From a virus, in the IMG/VR virus record IMGVR_UViG_3300009620_000018, positions 1 through 35,829 of that record: 35,829 nucleotides of DNA. The stretch is one strand, 5' to 3'. Under the pieces are notes generated by a model. That model ran no database searches, was not told the DNA's origin, and was given only the letters and a program-made list of their open reading frames with translations. Below, piece by piece: positions 28,318 to 35,829 of this stretch. Every line of letters begins with the position of its first letter. Within the stretch, counting starts at the first letter, position 1. A program made the translations under genes and the position numbers.

Positions 28318-30182
28318 TGGATTTCCCAAATGAATGTGCGGAATTCGTATATACCAGGACTTATTCAAGGTGGATTGAGGAAAAGGGAAGAAGAGAAACT
28401 TGGCCAGAGACAGTCGAGCGATACATTAAGTTTGTTAATCTGGAAGTTAATAACATTCCAAAGAAAACGATAAGAAAGATACGGAAGTATCTATTAACCT
28501 TTGATGTAATGCCAAGTATGCGTCTCCTCTGGGCAGCCGGCGGAGCTGCATACAAGGACAATACTTGTATCTATAATTGTGCATACAGTAACATAGATTC
28601 AGTAGAATCTTTTGCGGAATGTCTATATATTTTGATGAGTGGCTGCGGATTTGGTTTCGGAGTATCCCAGAAACACGTCGATAAACTACCTGTAGTGGCG
28701 GAGAACAGCGGAAACTCGCTTGCCGAGTATATTATCCCAGATTCGAAAGAAGGGTGGTCAGATTCGCTTAAAATGCTACTAGATGCACTTTACCGTGGAA
28801 TGGATATTCCTTTCGACTATACACAAATTAGAGCGGAAGGTGAGAGACTGGTTACAATGGGCGGTCGAGCAAGTGGCCCGGCACCATTGATTCGAGTTCA
28901 CCAGTTCATCAGGGAGGTGTTAAACCAGGCACAGGGACGAAAGTTAACCACACTAGAATGCCACGACATCTGCAACCAGATAGCGGAGTGCGTAGTGTCC
29001 GGTGGAGTCAGGAGAAGTTCTCAAATTTCTTTGTCTGACCTTGACGACAAACTTATGCGCGACGCAAAGGTCTGGCCCTTTCCCCTCAGGCGAGCAATGG
29101 CCAACAACTCGGCATACTATTATGAACGTCCGCCAGCGGCAGAATTCCTGCGCGAGTGGGCGCAGATCGCCTCTTCGGGAACGGGGGAGAGAGGTATCTT
29201 CAATATCGGAGATGCGCAGCGAGTAGCGCCAAAGAGACGCTCGTCTCATTTGATTGAGGGAACAAATCCCTGTGGCGAGATAATGCTCAGAGACAAACAG
29301 TTCTGTAATCTCTCGGAAGTTGTTGTAAAGCCGACCGACGACCTGGATACTCTTTTGGACAAGGTGGAGACGGCGACCTGGATGGGAGTAATTCAGTCCA
29401 CGTTCACCAACTTCCCTTACTTACGAAAAAAATGGGAGACTAACTGCAAAGTAGAGAGACTTCTCGGAGTATCGTTAACTGGTCAATTGGACAATTGGGA
29501 TGTCCTGGATGCCACAGCACTGAAAGCCCTTAAGGCTCGCGCTTTGCGCATCGCCCGACGCGCATCAAGGGAACTTGATGTGCAGGAACCAAAGGCAGTG
29601 ACCTGTGTTAAGCCAAGCGGAACCGTAAGCCAACTAGTTAATTCAGCCTCAGGCATACATCCGCGCTATTCCAGATATTATTTACGGAGATACAGAATCT
29701 CTTCGACTGACCCATTATACAAGATGATGAAAAGACAAGGTGTAGCATTTCACCCAGAGGTTGGGCAAAGCTCTAGTGATGCCTCAACTTTCGTCTGTGA
29801 ATTTCCGGTGAAGTCGCCAGAGGGAAGTCTAACCCGCGAAGAGTTTAATGCAATAAGCCAGCTGGAATGGTATAAGACTGTCCAGACAAACTGGTGTGAA
29901 CATAATGCGAGTATGACAGTGTATGTAAAAAACAATGAGTGGTTTGAGGTAGGGAATTGGGTATACAAGAACTGGTCAATAGTCAACGGACTGTCATTCC
30001 TGCCTTACAATGGCGGCAAATATAGACTGGCACCATACGAAGAGATAGACGAACAAAAATACATAGAGAAGATAAAATCTATGAAGAAAATAGACTATAC
30101 TAAGTTAAGCGACTATGAGCGAGAGGATAATACCAGTGGCTCAAAGGCGCTTGCTTGTGTAGGAGACAATTGTGAAATATGA
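28317..30182 (+). CDS. nrdJ: Adenosylcobalamin-dependent (class II) ribonucleotide reductase
   Basis: Makes deoxynucleotides for viral replication using coenzyme B12. In the 621 residues I see the active-site signature NPCGEIMLRDKQFC: thiyl Cys319, Glu321 and Cys330, with the same 11-residue Cys spacing as C408/C419 of Lactobacillus RTPR. The N-terminal redox Cys lies in IYNCAY (C88), and the C-terminal pair CVGDNC (C614, C619) has the C-x4-C form of the RTPR tail that relays reducing power. It is therefore the monomeric RTPR type, somewhat shorter than the ~740-aa model enzyme. The host must supply B12. It sits between polB/hjc and the primase. Confidence 0.92.
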   Translation: MDFPNECAEFVYTRTYSRWIEEKGRRETWPETVERYIKFVNLEVNNIPKKTIRKIRKYLLTFDVMPSMRLLWAAGGAAYKDNTCIYNCAYSNIDSVESFAECLYILMSGCGFGFGVSQKHVDKLPVVAENSGNSLAEYIIPDSKEGWSDSLKMLLDALYRGMDIPFDYTQIRAEGERLVTMGGRASGPAPLIRVHQFIREVLNQAQGRKLTTLECHDICNQIAECVVSGGVRRSSQISLSDLDDKLMRDAKVWPFPLRRAMANNSAYYYERPPAAEFLREWAQIASSGTGERGIFNIGDAQRVAPKRRSSHLIEGTNPCGEIMLRDKQFCNLSEVVVKPTDDLDTLLDKVETATWMGVIQSTFTNFPYLRKKWETNCKVERLLGVSLTGQLDNWDVLDATALKALKARALRIARRASRELDVQEPKAVTCVKPSGTVSQLVNSASGIHPRYSRYYLRRYRISSTDPLYKMMKRQGVAFHPEVGQSSSDASTFVCEFPVKSPEGSLTREEFNAISQLEWYKTVQTNWCEHNASMTVYVKNNEWFEVGNWVYKNWSIVNGLSFLPYNGGKYRLAPYEEIDEQKYIEKIKSMKKIDYTKLSDYEREDNTSGSKALACVGDNCEI

Positions 30183-30448
30183 AAAGAAGTGAACTAATAG
30201 AAAGACTAAAGGTAGTCCGAGAACTGCTAGTAGAAGATGAGCACAATGCAGCAATCCCAGATTTGGTTGAGGCAATGGACTTGGTCTTGGATTTGGTCGA
30301 TCTTCCAGTGATTCCCAAGCAGAAGAGGAAGCCGAGTTTTACTGTGCACAAAGCACCAAAACCTACGCCCGACGAACTGAGACTAGAGTTGGAACAATCT
30401 ATCAACGAGCTCTTTGAGGAATTATTTAAATGGTCACAGAAACGATGA
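30179..30448 (+). CDS. Hypothetical 89-aa helical protein
   Basis: Two long helices (ELIERLKVVRELLVEDEHNA; ELRLELEQSINELFEELFKW) linked by a basic Pro/Lys segment. Starts on the reductase stop (ATGA). May be a coiled-coil partner; no motif. Confidence 0.5.
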   Translation: MKRSELIERLKVVRELLVEDEHNAAIPDLVEAMDLVLDLVDLPVIPKQKRKPSFTVHKAPKPTPDELRLELEQSINELFEELFKWSQKR

Positions 30449-30582
30449 TATATGTGAACGGCGAGTTATACTTACACGGTGACTCGGATGAGAATGTTAT
30501 CTACTACGTAAATGGAATGGAGATGAAAAAGGATGGTAGAAATAAAACTTCTGAACAAGAGGTTCTGTCGGAAAGCGAATAA
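30430..30582 (+). CDS. 50-aa small acidic protein overlapping the primase start
   Basis: MVTETMIYVNGELYLHGDSD... beta-rich then acidic. It overlaps the upstream gene by 19 nt and the primase ORF by 50 nt. That long overlap is unusual for this operon and lowers confidence. Confidence 0.35.
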   Translation: MVTETMIYVNGELYLHGDSDENVIYYVNGMEMKKDGRNKTSEQEVLSESE

Positions 30583-31714
30583 CCTGCGTTATATACATAA
30601 AATCGAGGACGAGGATGGCACCAGGATGGTGTTTTCAAACGATTCCGTGCCGTCTCCAGAAGAAGGATCCTGGCTGCGCTCTGTAAAATTCGAAGATGAG
30701 AAATCGTATCTACTTGTTCTGGACATAGATAGCAAAGAGTTCACAGAAAGAATTTTTGAAGGCTCCAAGGGGATATACAGAACGATTATAAACTTCCTGC
30801 ATAAGAAGCCTCTCTTCAAGGTCTCTGGTTCGAAGGGAGTTCAACTTATTCTTAAAGTGAACTTTGGGAAGGTCCTCGACGAACATATAGTAAACAAACA
30901 TCTATGTAATCTAGCATATACTATCTGGAGAATATCTACTCCAGACGTTCGGGCTACTATACACTTTGACGAAGTCCCAGGAATAGATTGTGCAATGTTC
31001 TCCAGAGGAAGAATGTTACGTTCTTTCTGTAGACATCTTGTTACTGGAAACTTCTCAGTTCCCATAGACGTTGAAGACAGTTTCGAAGACGTTCACAGAA
31101 GGATGAACCTAGAGGTTCCTCTAATAGACTTTAAGAAATTTCCGGAGATAGACTTTGATGAAAGTCTGGTTATCTATGAATATGAGAAAATCGCAGAGCG
31201 CCAGAAGATGTTTATTACAGATGCGGAGATGAAGAAGTTAAAAAATACTACGGCAAAGGGATTCCGACCAGACAATGTCTACGGAAGGATGCCTATGGTT
31301 CTTCGCACTATAGTTCGTTCCTCTAAAGTTCCCCACGATATGAAGTGGCCCCTTGTAGTTTACTTGAGGATATTTGAACTGATGGAACCATCAGAAATTC
31401 TGGATTGGTTACTCAAACACTCTGGTTGGGAGAATTTATCTAACGTCAATACTTCTCTATATCAGATAACCTGGACCTGTAATTGGTGTGATACGTCGAG
31501 CAGAAAATTAGTTGATTCTGATAGATTTATAGTGAGGCGCCTGCCACTTCCCGACAGAGTTTGCGAGGAATTAATAGATTACTGGACAGAGCACCTGGAA
31601 GGCAGGAGCGCGTTCAAATATATAACTCGAAAGTTCTTTAACTACTACAGAAAGTTTATTGAGAATCCGCCTGCTTCAGCCGGTAAGTCCGAAGAGTTAC
31701 GAATCGAGCTGTGA
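30533..31714 (+). CDS. Archaeo-eukaryotic primase small subunit-like protein
   Basis: 393 aa. LLVLDIDSKE (60-69) supplies the metal-binding D-x-D (D64, D66). SGSKGVQL (98-105) is the nucleotide-binding motif II, usually SG-x-x-G-x-H, but with Gln in place of His. DCAMFSRGRMLRSF (152-165) corresponds to motif III. The C-terminal half contains CNWC, perhaps a metal-binding or PriL-like region. It would lay down primers for PolB. The overlap with the preceding ORF and GGAG upstream support the ATG at 30533. The His-to-Gln change may weaken activity. Its 3' end overlaps the convergent gene by 59 nt. Confidence 0.75.
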   Translation: MVEIKLLNKRFCRKANNLRYIHKIEDEDGTRMVFSNDSVPSPEEGSWLRSVKFEDEKSYLLVLDIDSKEFTERIFEGSKGIYRTIINFLHKKPLFKVSGSKGVQLILKVNFGKVLDEHIVNKHLCNLAYTIWRISTPDVRATIHFDEVPGIDCAMFSRGRMLRSFCRHLVTGNFSVPIDVEDSFEDVHRRMNLEVPLIDFKKFPEIDFDESLVIYEYEKIAERQKMFITDAEMKKLKNTTAKGFRPDNVYGRMPMVLRTIVRSSKVPHDMKWPLVVYLRIFELMEPSEILDWLLKHSGWENLSNVNTSLYQITWTCNWCDTSSRKLVDSDRFIVRRLPLPDRVCEELIDYWTEHLEGRSAFKYITRKFFNYYRKFIENPPASAGKSEELRIEL

Positions 31715-32021
31715 AATAGTTCCAGGTATTGCCTACTTTAGTTTTCACATTCATTTGATTCAGGTGAGCTGCTATCTGTCCGTATGTCCATCCTGCGGCT
31801 CTCCAGCTGACCATTTGTTCGCAGATATCCCATTCCTCTTCCGTTGCGCCGAATCTGTCTGAGCGGGACGCGCGAAGTTGTTCTGCGTCCGTTCCCCTGC
31901 TCGTTGATCCACATTTAAGAACCCCCCTGAAGGGGTCTCCGTGCTGTATCTTCGCTGGGCCCTTTAAACCCAGCCCGTCAATCTTTTCATTCCATTCATC
32001 TGACCATATTCCTTTTGTCAT
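31656..32021 (-). CDS. Protein with recombinase-type helix-turn-helix
   Basis: 121 aa. Residues ~75-108 (AAGWTYGQIAAHLNQMNVKT...) resemble the C-terminal helix-turn-helix of serine recombinases and resolvases (G-x-s-x-x-x-IA-x-x-LN-x-x-g-x-x-T), but there is no resolvase catalytic domain, so it is a DNA-binding remnant or stand-alone regulator. The N-terminal half is polar and basic. Convergent with the primase, overlapping its 3' end by 59 nt. Confidence 0.55.
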   Translation of the reverse strand: MTKGIWSDEWNEKIDGLGLKGPAKIQHGDPFRGVLKCGSTSRGTDAEQLRASRSDRFGATEEEWDICEQMVSWRAAGWTYGQIAAHLNQMNVKTKVGNTWNYFTARFVTLRTYRLKQADSQ

Positions 32022-32022
32022 T

Positions 32023-32265
32023 TTACCACTCTTCCTTTTCCCATTTTTTGTCTATAAATCTTTCATACTCTTCTGCGGCTCGCGCAGATTTGTAAACGAT
32101 CAAGAACATACTCATCAGACACAGCAAGTTTATAATAAATGCCAACCTGAATATGTGAACTTCATCGTAATTGCTGACGCCCTGGCCAGCATTAATACCA
32201 TCCATTATCCAGAGAGATATCGAGCCCGTTATCACCAGGAGAAAGGAAGGAACGCTAAAGTTCAT
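32023..32265 (-). CDS. Small membrane protein, two helices
   Basis: 80 aa with hydrophobic segments at ~5-20 and ~41-59 and a charged C-terminus ending KKWEKEEW. Encoded between tail genes and the regulator, coupled to the upstream membrane gene (ATGA). Two such proteins side by side suggest a lysis or membrane-remodelling pair, e.g. holin-like; not provable from sequence. Confidence 0.55.
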   Translation of the reverse strand: MNFSVPSFLLVITGSISLWIMDGINAGQGVSNYDEVHIFRLAFIINLLCLMSMFLIVYKSARAAEEYERFIDKKWEKEEW

Positions 32266-32606
32266 CCCCCCTCCTGAATCAGCGCGAGAAGATTGCCTGC
32301 CAGCACACCAATTGCTAATAGATTGAAGCCATTCAAGAACCGCAGCTGGAGCTTCCTCGTGGATTTAGATGCAAAGTATAACCAGAACTCGACCGATATC
32401 ACTACTAACATCACGATTATCTTCAATCCAACAAAGTAGAAATCGGACGTCTGGATAAGTGGAAGTATAATTGTATTTCTCTCTCCACTCCACCCATACT
32501 TGTCTACTAGCAGGGCGGTAACCATTGCATCGACCATCTGGATTACAAAGGTTACGGCAAGTGTGGCAAATAGTTTTAAGCTACCATTCTTCAATTTCAA
32601 GATCAT
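32262..32606 (-). CDS. Membrane protein, three helices
   Basis: 114 aa with three hydrophobic segments (~12-34, ~58-80, ~93-110); the first includes FVIQMVDAMVTALLVDKYGW followed by GERNT, reminiscent of the DUF5658-type 'D-x-x-T...G...E-x-N' pattern. Coupled to both neighbours. Possible holin or other membrane factor. Confidence 0.55.
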   Translation of the reverse strand: MILKLKNGSLKLFATLAVTFVIQMVDAMVTALLVDKYGWSGERNTIILPLIQTSDFYFVGLKIIVMLVVISVEFWLYFASKSTRKLQLRFLNGFNLLAIGVLAGNLLALIQEGG

Positions 32607-32688
32607 CGTTCTTGAGTATCCCCCACATTTTAAATGTCTCTATAGCTAGCCGCAACGGACAATAGATAATTAACATAATGGCTGCCAT
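32581..32688 (-). CDS. 35-aa micro-protein
   Basis: MAAIMLIIYCPLRLAIETFK... a short hydrophobic helix then an acidic end. Overlaps the following membrane gene by 26 nt. No clear ribosome-binding site; accepted with caution. Confidence 0.35.
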   Translation of the reverse strand: MAAIMLIIYCPLRLAIETFKMWGILKNDDLEIEEW

Positions 32689-32730
32689 TTCGACGAGCGA
32701 CACGTTTCTTCAGTAGATAGATGGGGAACG

Positions 32731-33780
32731 TTAAATCAATTTGATTTTCCTCTCCAGGTAATCCCCTACCCTGGGTATGCGTTTATCCAGTCCCAAAGAG
32801 CAGCTTACGCCGCTCCTGGAAACCTTAATGCTCTTTGAGGTTACTCTATGGTTTCCACGTAGAGTTTTATCTGGGACATTTAAATACACGATATTTTCCA
32901 GACCAATGTCGAATCCTCGACTGACCTCTAAATTTATCTCCTTACTTTCTACATAGTTTTTCATCACTTCAATTCTAGCCAAGTCGGAGAGCTCGGCATT
33001 GTTAACTTTTTCTGAACGAAGTGTTGTTCCAACATTCCCCATTGGAGAATTTCCATAGGTGAACTCTCCCCAGGCACCATCCTTACCGGTGACTATCGCC
33101 CTGGACCTGGGGATCTGGTAGTTGTAACTCATCGACATTATCCCATCCATAAAGGAAAGACTCAGCGTCCTGTCCGAGTCTACGGAACGTTTGTTTCCTA
33201 CTATAATCTTATCTCCCTGCATTCTGCAGGATATTTCCAGCGGATCTTCTGGAGATGCATCATCCACTTTATTCTTTACTACTTCCAGGAAGACATCATA
33301 TGGAGCACTGCCATCTGTCCTGAAGCCAGTCATCGAGATTGGAGGAGTAGACTCAGCCAATGCACTTATATCGATCACAGTCTTAGCAGTGTTGAGCTTA
33401 TTCAAGATAACATCAGCCAAAAACTGGACCGCCGTATACCCGTCATAATTGTTGGTGTCAGTTATAACAATCGGCATCGCTTCTTTACCAGAAAGAAATA
33501 CGCGCGGATCATAAGCCGTAATTTTTATCTCCCTGTCCGATGGCTGTATCTCTCTAACATATCCGACAAATATGGGCGAACCTTCAGCCAGTCCCTCATT
33601 CAGGAAAAACTCAACCTTTGCATTGAACAGATGAGCATCCTGATAGTCGGGATCTGTAATTGTTACAATAACGCTGTTAATTTCATTGGCCCCTCGCTCC
33701 CTGTATGTGATTGATTCAAACTCAGTTATTTCCTTCTCTGCTATAATTAATCTGGGTTTACTATATGTATTTTGGCTCAT
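32731..33780 (-). CDS. Tail/baseplate hub-like protein (phage late control D type)
   Basis: 349 aa; start at 33780 (MSQNTYSKPRL) with AGGGGG ~9 nt upstream, a GTG at 33792 being the alternative. Beta-rich throughout, with segments such as INSVIVTITDPDYQDAHLF and SDREIKITAYDPRVFLSGKE that resemble the gpD/gp27-like tail hub fold, where two barrel domains encircle the tail end. A Cys-poor, Asp/Asn-rich composition also fits a virion protein. Directly downstream of a larger tail-like protein with a 20-nt overlap. Family call is by pattern; tail structural role is fairly secure. Confidence 0.6.
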   Translation of the reverse strand: MSQNTYSKPRLIIAEKEITEFESITYRERGANEINSVIVTITDPDYQDAHLFNAKVEFFLNEGLAEGSPIFVGYVREIQPSDREIKITAYDPRVFLSGKEAMPIVITDTNNYDGYTAVQFLADVILNKLNTAKTVIDISALAESTPPISMTGFRTDGSAPYDVFLEVVKNKVDDASPEDPLEISCRMQGDKIIVGNKRSVDSDRTLSLSFMDGIMSMSYNYQIPRSRAIVTGKDGAWGEFTYGNSPMGNVGTTLRSEKVNNAELSDLARIEVMKNYVESKEINLEVSRGFDIGLENIVYLNVPDKTLRGNHRVTSKSIKVSRSGVSCSLGLDKRIPRVGDYLERKIKLI

Positions 33781-35829
33781 TCTCCAACACACCCCCTAGC
33801 GAAAGGAAGCCGTCACTTATCCAGGTTCCATCGGAGTTGAATTCGGCCACAGCCTCAATCTGCATTTCAACTCCCCACTTCTCAGATACCCGTCCTGTCG
33901 GAACGTCTTCTGAAAGATTAGTTATCTTTCCAAAGAACCTGACATACTCTCCATTGGGTCGCGTTAAGTCAAGATATACAGGGGTTCCTTCCTGCTGGTA
34001 TTTCTTCACTAATTCATAGTCGTCATAGCCTGTGTGAGCAGCAGTGCTGTAGTCACCAAAGGAGATTCCACCGAATCTGATGCTTCCACCCTCAGCTCCA
34101 ATCTTCCGTATCTCGGAGCGTCCGATTCTGTCATCAATGCGTATGTATCGTCCTTTGCGATTGAACGACAGGGACTGTGCGATTATAATATCGTTCAGTC
34201 CAACGTGCATTGAGTCCGTAACTTTGATAACTTCGGAATGATCGTTATCATAGGGGAAGATAGTAGCAATATCTGGCGGAGTTGAACTACTGACGTCTTC
34301 ACAAGCCACACCTACCAGGATTGCGAATGCGTCGAATGTCCAGTCTGTTATCGTGGCGTCCTGCTTTACACTGTCGGGCCAAACGAGCGTGGATGTATTA
34401 TACTTGACCTTAACCCAGTTATCCGGCGCTTCGAATACAACTGGTCCATTTATATACAAAGAACTATCAGCCACGGGGGTTCTTGTATAGTCCTCGAAAG
34501 GTAAGGCACGGAACTTGATTTCATCTCTACGAGCATCGTAAGCGGGATAGAACAGACTCAGTCTGCACTTCCCCCCTTTCTGTGCATTAATATCATTATC
34601 AAATTTATTTCTACTTGAGAAGAATATTCGGTCAAATGTACGTTGGCTATTGGCTATCAGGAAATAGTTAAGTGGACCACTTGTAAGTGCCTGTTCGAGG
34701 AAAGTTCCCATTGATGTACTGGAGTCCTTGTTATTTGAACTCTTCTCTACCCAGTCATCCCCACTGTCGCTCGTGAACCAGATGCGATGTTCCTTCTCTA
34801 CTTCGGTGGGCAGTATCTTTGTGCTATTATCTGCCTGGGAATAGTTACCGAAACTTTCTATCTCTGAGTATGCGAACTTGTCGTTCGTAGCATCTGTCCT
34901 ATCGTCCTTGACCTGGCAGCGAAGCAGCCTGTAGGAGTCAACGAATCTAAAGGTTCCAGTTGACCGGTTGTCAGTATAGTCCCTGAAGCCAGTCCACTTG
35001 GTATTGTCCTGAAAGGGATCGTGAGTATATTCTATCTGAGTTCTATAGTCTGTCAGACGATTGATATTATATGTGGTTCCATCCACTGTAGTAGAGTAGT
35101 CAAGAGTATCCGTTGCTCTGTCCAGGTCGCTCGCCTGCTGACCCCAGTCGTGCTTTCCTTCATCCAGGAGAAGGTTTCCCGCAGTTTCTGGAATAGTTAG
35201 ATTTGGTCCACGAGTTCTGCTCTCAGAAAGATCGGCAGTCAGGAAGAATCCGCGCTCATTCAGTTTCAGGTAGGGCCAGCCCGTGCTCACATTACAGACA
35301 GATTTATCAAAACCGGTTGATCTCACCGACCATTCGCCTTTGGTTCCTTCGTCGCCAGGGAAGCCACCACTGATATCCTTGTTAATGTGGAAGCCATTCT
35401 TAATGGTAAGGGAAGGAGTTCCTCCAGCTACAGGTGTAATCGCAGTTGTTACTTCAAAGTTGGTTGCATCATTGACATTAGTTATTGTATGGTCTCCATC
35501 CATTGCACCACCGGAACTTCCAGCAATAGTAATTACTTCGCCATTTGGAATTCCGTGGTTTGTACCTGTAGTCACCTTTACCGTCGCGCCAAGATCAGTA
35601 AAAGTAGAAATTGTAAACTTGGATTCTGCTGTCCAGATTCCATTATAATTTGTTGTGTCGGTAACTATAAGAGTATCGTTATCAGTCACACCGTGGGAAG
35701 GTGACTTGAGATATACTTTATCTGTCAAGGAAGCACTTGGAGTAATCTGTCCAGTTAACTTTGGGTTCGTAGCATCCTGAACACTGGCAATGAACGCCCA
35801 TCGAAGATATACTCTTTCTTGTGGATGCA
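33761..35829 (-). CDS. Large tail/baseplate-type structural protein, cut by the window edge
   Basis: At least 688 residues; the frame stays open past the first in-frame TTG at 35728 to the right edge (HPQERVYLRWAFIASVQDAT...), so the N-terminus lies outside. The visible N-terminal part has two tandem modules of the FCCH-like type found in phage structural proteins: SHGVTDNDTLIV...NYNGIW and NHGIPNGEVITIAG...DGDHTI. The long remainder is beta-rich and Asp/Ser/Thr-rich, ending in a strand-rich domain (GTPVYLDLTRPNGEYVRFFG). Probably a baseplate or tail-fibre protein. Confidence 0.65.
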   Translation of the reverse strand, partial: HPQERVYLRWAFIASVQDATNPKLTGQITPSASLTDKVYLKSPSHGVTDNDTLIVTDTTNYNGIWTAESKFTISTFTDLGATVKVTTGTNHGIPNGEVITIAGSSGGAMDGDHTITNVNDATNFEVTTAITPVAGGTPSLTIKNGFHINKDISGGFPGDEGTKGEWSVRSTGFDKSVCNVSTGWPYLKLNERGFFLTADLSESRTRGPNLTIPETAGNLLLDEGKHDWGQQASDLDRATDTLDYSTTVDGTTYNINRLTDYRTQIEYTHDPFQDNTKWTGFRDYTDNRSTGTFRFVDSYRLLRCQVKDDRTDATNDKFAYSEIESFGNYSQADNSTKILPTEVEKEHRIWFTSDSGDDWVEKSSNNKDSSTSMGTFLEQALTSGPLNYFLIANSQRTFDRIFFSSRNKFDNDINAQKGGKCRLSLFYPAYDARRDEIKFRALPFEDYTRTPVADSSLYINGPVVFEAPDNWVKVKYNTSTLVWPDSVKQDATITDWTFDAFAILVGVACEDVSSSTPPDIATIFPYDNDHSEVIKVTDSMHVGLNDIIIAQSLSFNRKGRYIRIDDRIGRSEIRKIGAEGGSIRFGGISFGDYSTAAHTGYDDYELVKKYQQEGTPVYLDLTRPNGEYVRFFGKITNLSEDVPTGRVSEKWGVEMQIEAVAEFNSDGTWISDGFLSLGGVLENEPKYI

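Noticed and set aside
31656-32021. Functional serine recombinase or integrase
   Set aside because: Only the helix-turn-helix is present; there is no catalytic Ser domain and no att-like repeats were seen.

Overview
The window looks like part of the genome of a tailed virus (Caudoviricetes-type head-tail plan) that infects an archaeon. The virus assignment rests on a large terminase, a portal protein and tail/baseplate-like genes. The archaeal assignment rests on the replication genes: a family B DNA polymerase, an archaeo-eukaryotic primase small subunit, an MCM/MoxR-like AAA+ ATPase, a Cas4/RecB-like nuclease, an Hjc-type resolvase and a B12-type ribonucleotide reductase. It is supported by archaeal TATA boxes (TTTAAATA, TTTATATA) about 25 nt upstream of several operons. 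I cannot name the host. No major capsid protein, protease or tape-measure gene is recognisable and the gene at the right edge is cut, so the genome continues beyond the window.

Layout. (1) 1-5.86 kb, minus strand: late/packaging operon with a membrane protein, terminase, portal and many tiny genes joined by ATGA/TAATG overlaps. (2) 5.9-8.3 kb: a GC-rich, RNA-like zone with at least 13 compact hairpins in about 750 nt, a candidate multi-stem RNA at 7.31-7.47 kb, repeated 3' elements and three small genes. (3) 8.3-20.4 kb, plus strand: accessory region saturated with the 8-mer family TTCRYGAA in both genes and spacers. It holds twin promoters, a TTCRYGAA array, GAACGT repeats, many small cysteine-rich proteins, and two amidoligase-2 enzymes with a class II glutamine amidotransferase. 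(4) 20.4-31.7 kb, plus strand: replication and nucleotide operon with more zinc microproteins. (5) 31.7-35.8 kb, minus strand: membrane proteins and tail/baseplate-like genes, convergent with the primase.

How it fits together: region 4 supplies dNTPs and copies the DNA, and regions 1 and 5 build and fill the particle. Region 3 looks like a separate acquired or separately evolving module. Its centre is an amide-bond-forming cassette: a glutaminase directly abutting one amidoligase, with a second amidoligase 1.9 kb on. Its substrate is unknown, and it is the best candidate here for an undescribed system. The twin promoters, hairpins with compensating changes and dense repeats suggest that regions 2 and 3 also carry their own regulatory RNA/DNA signals.
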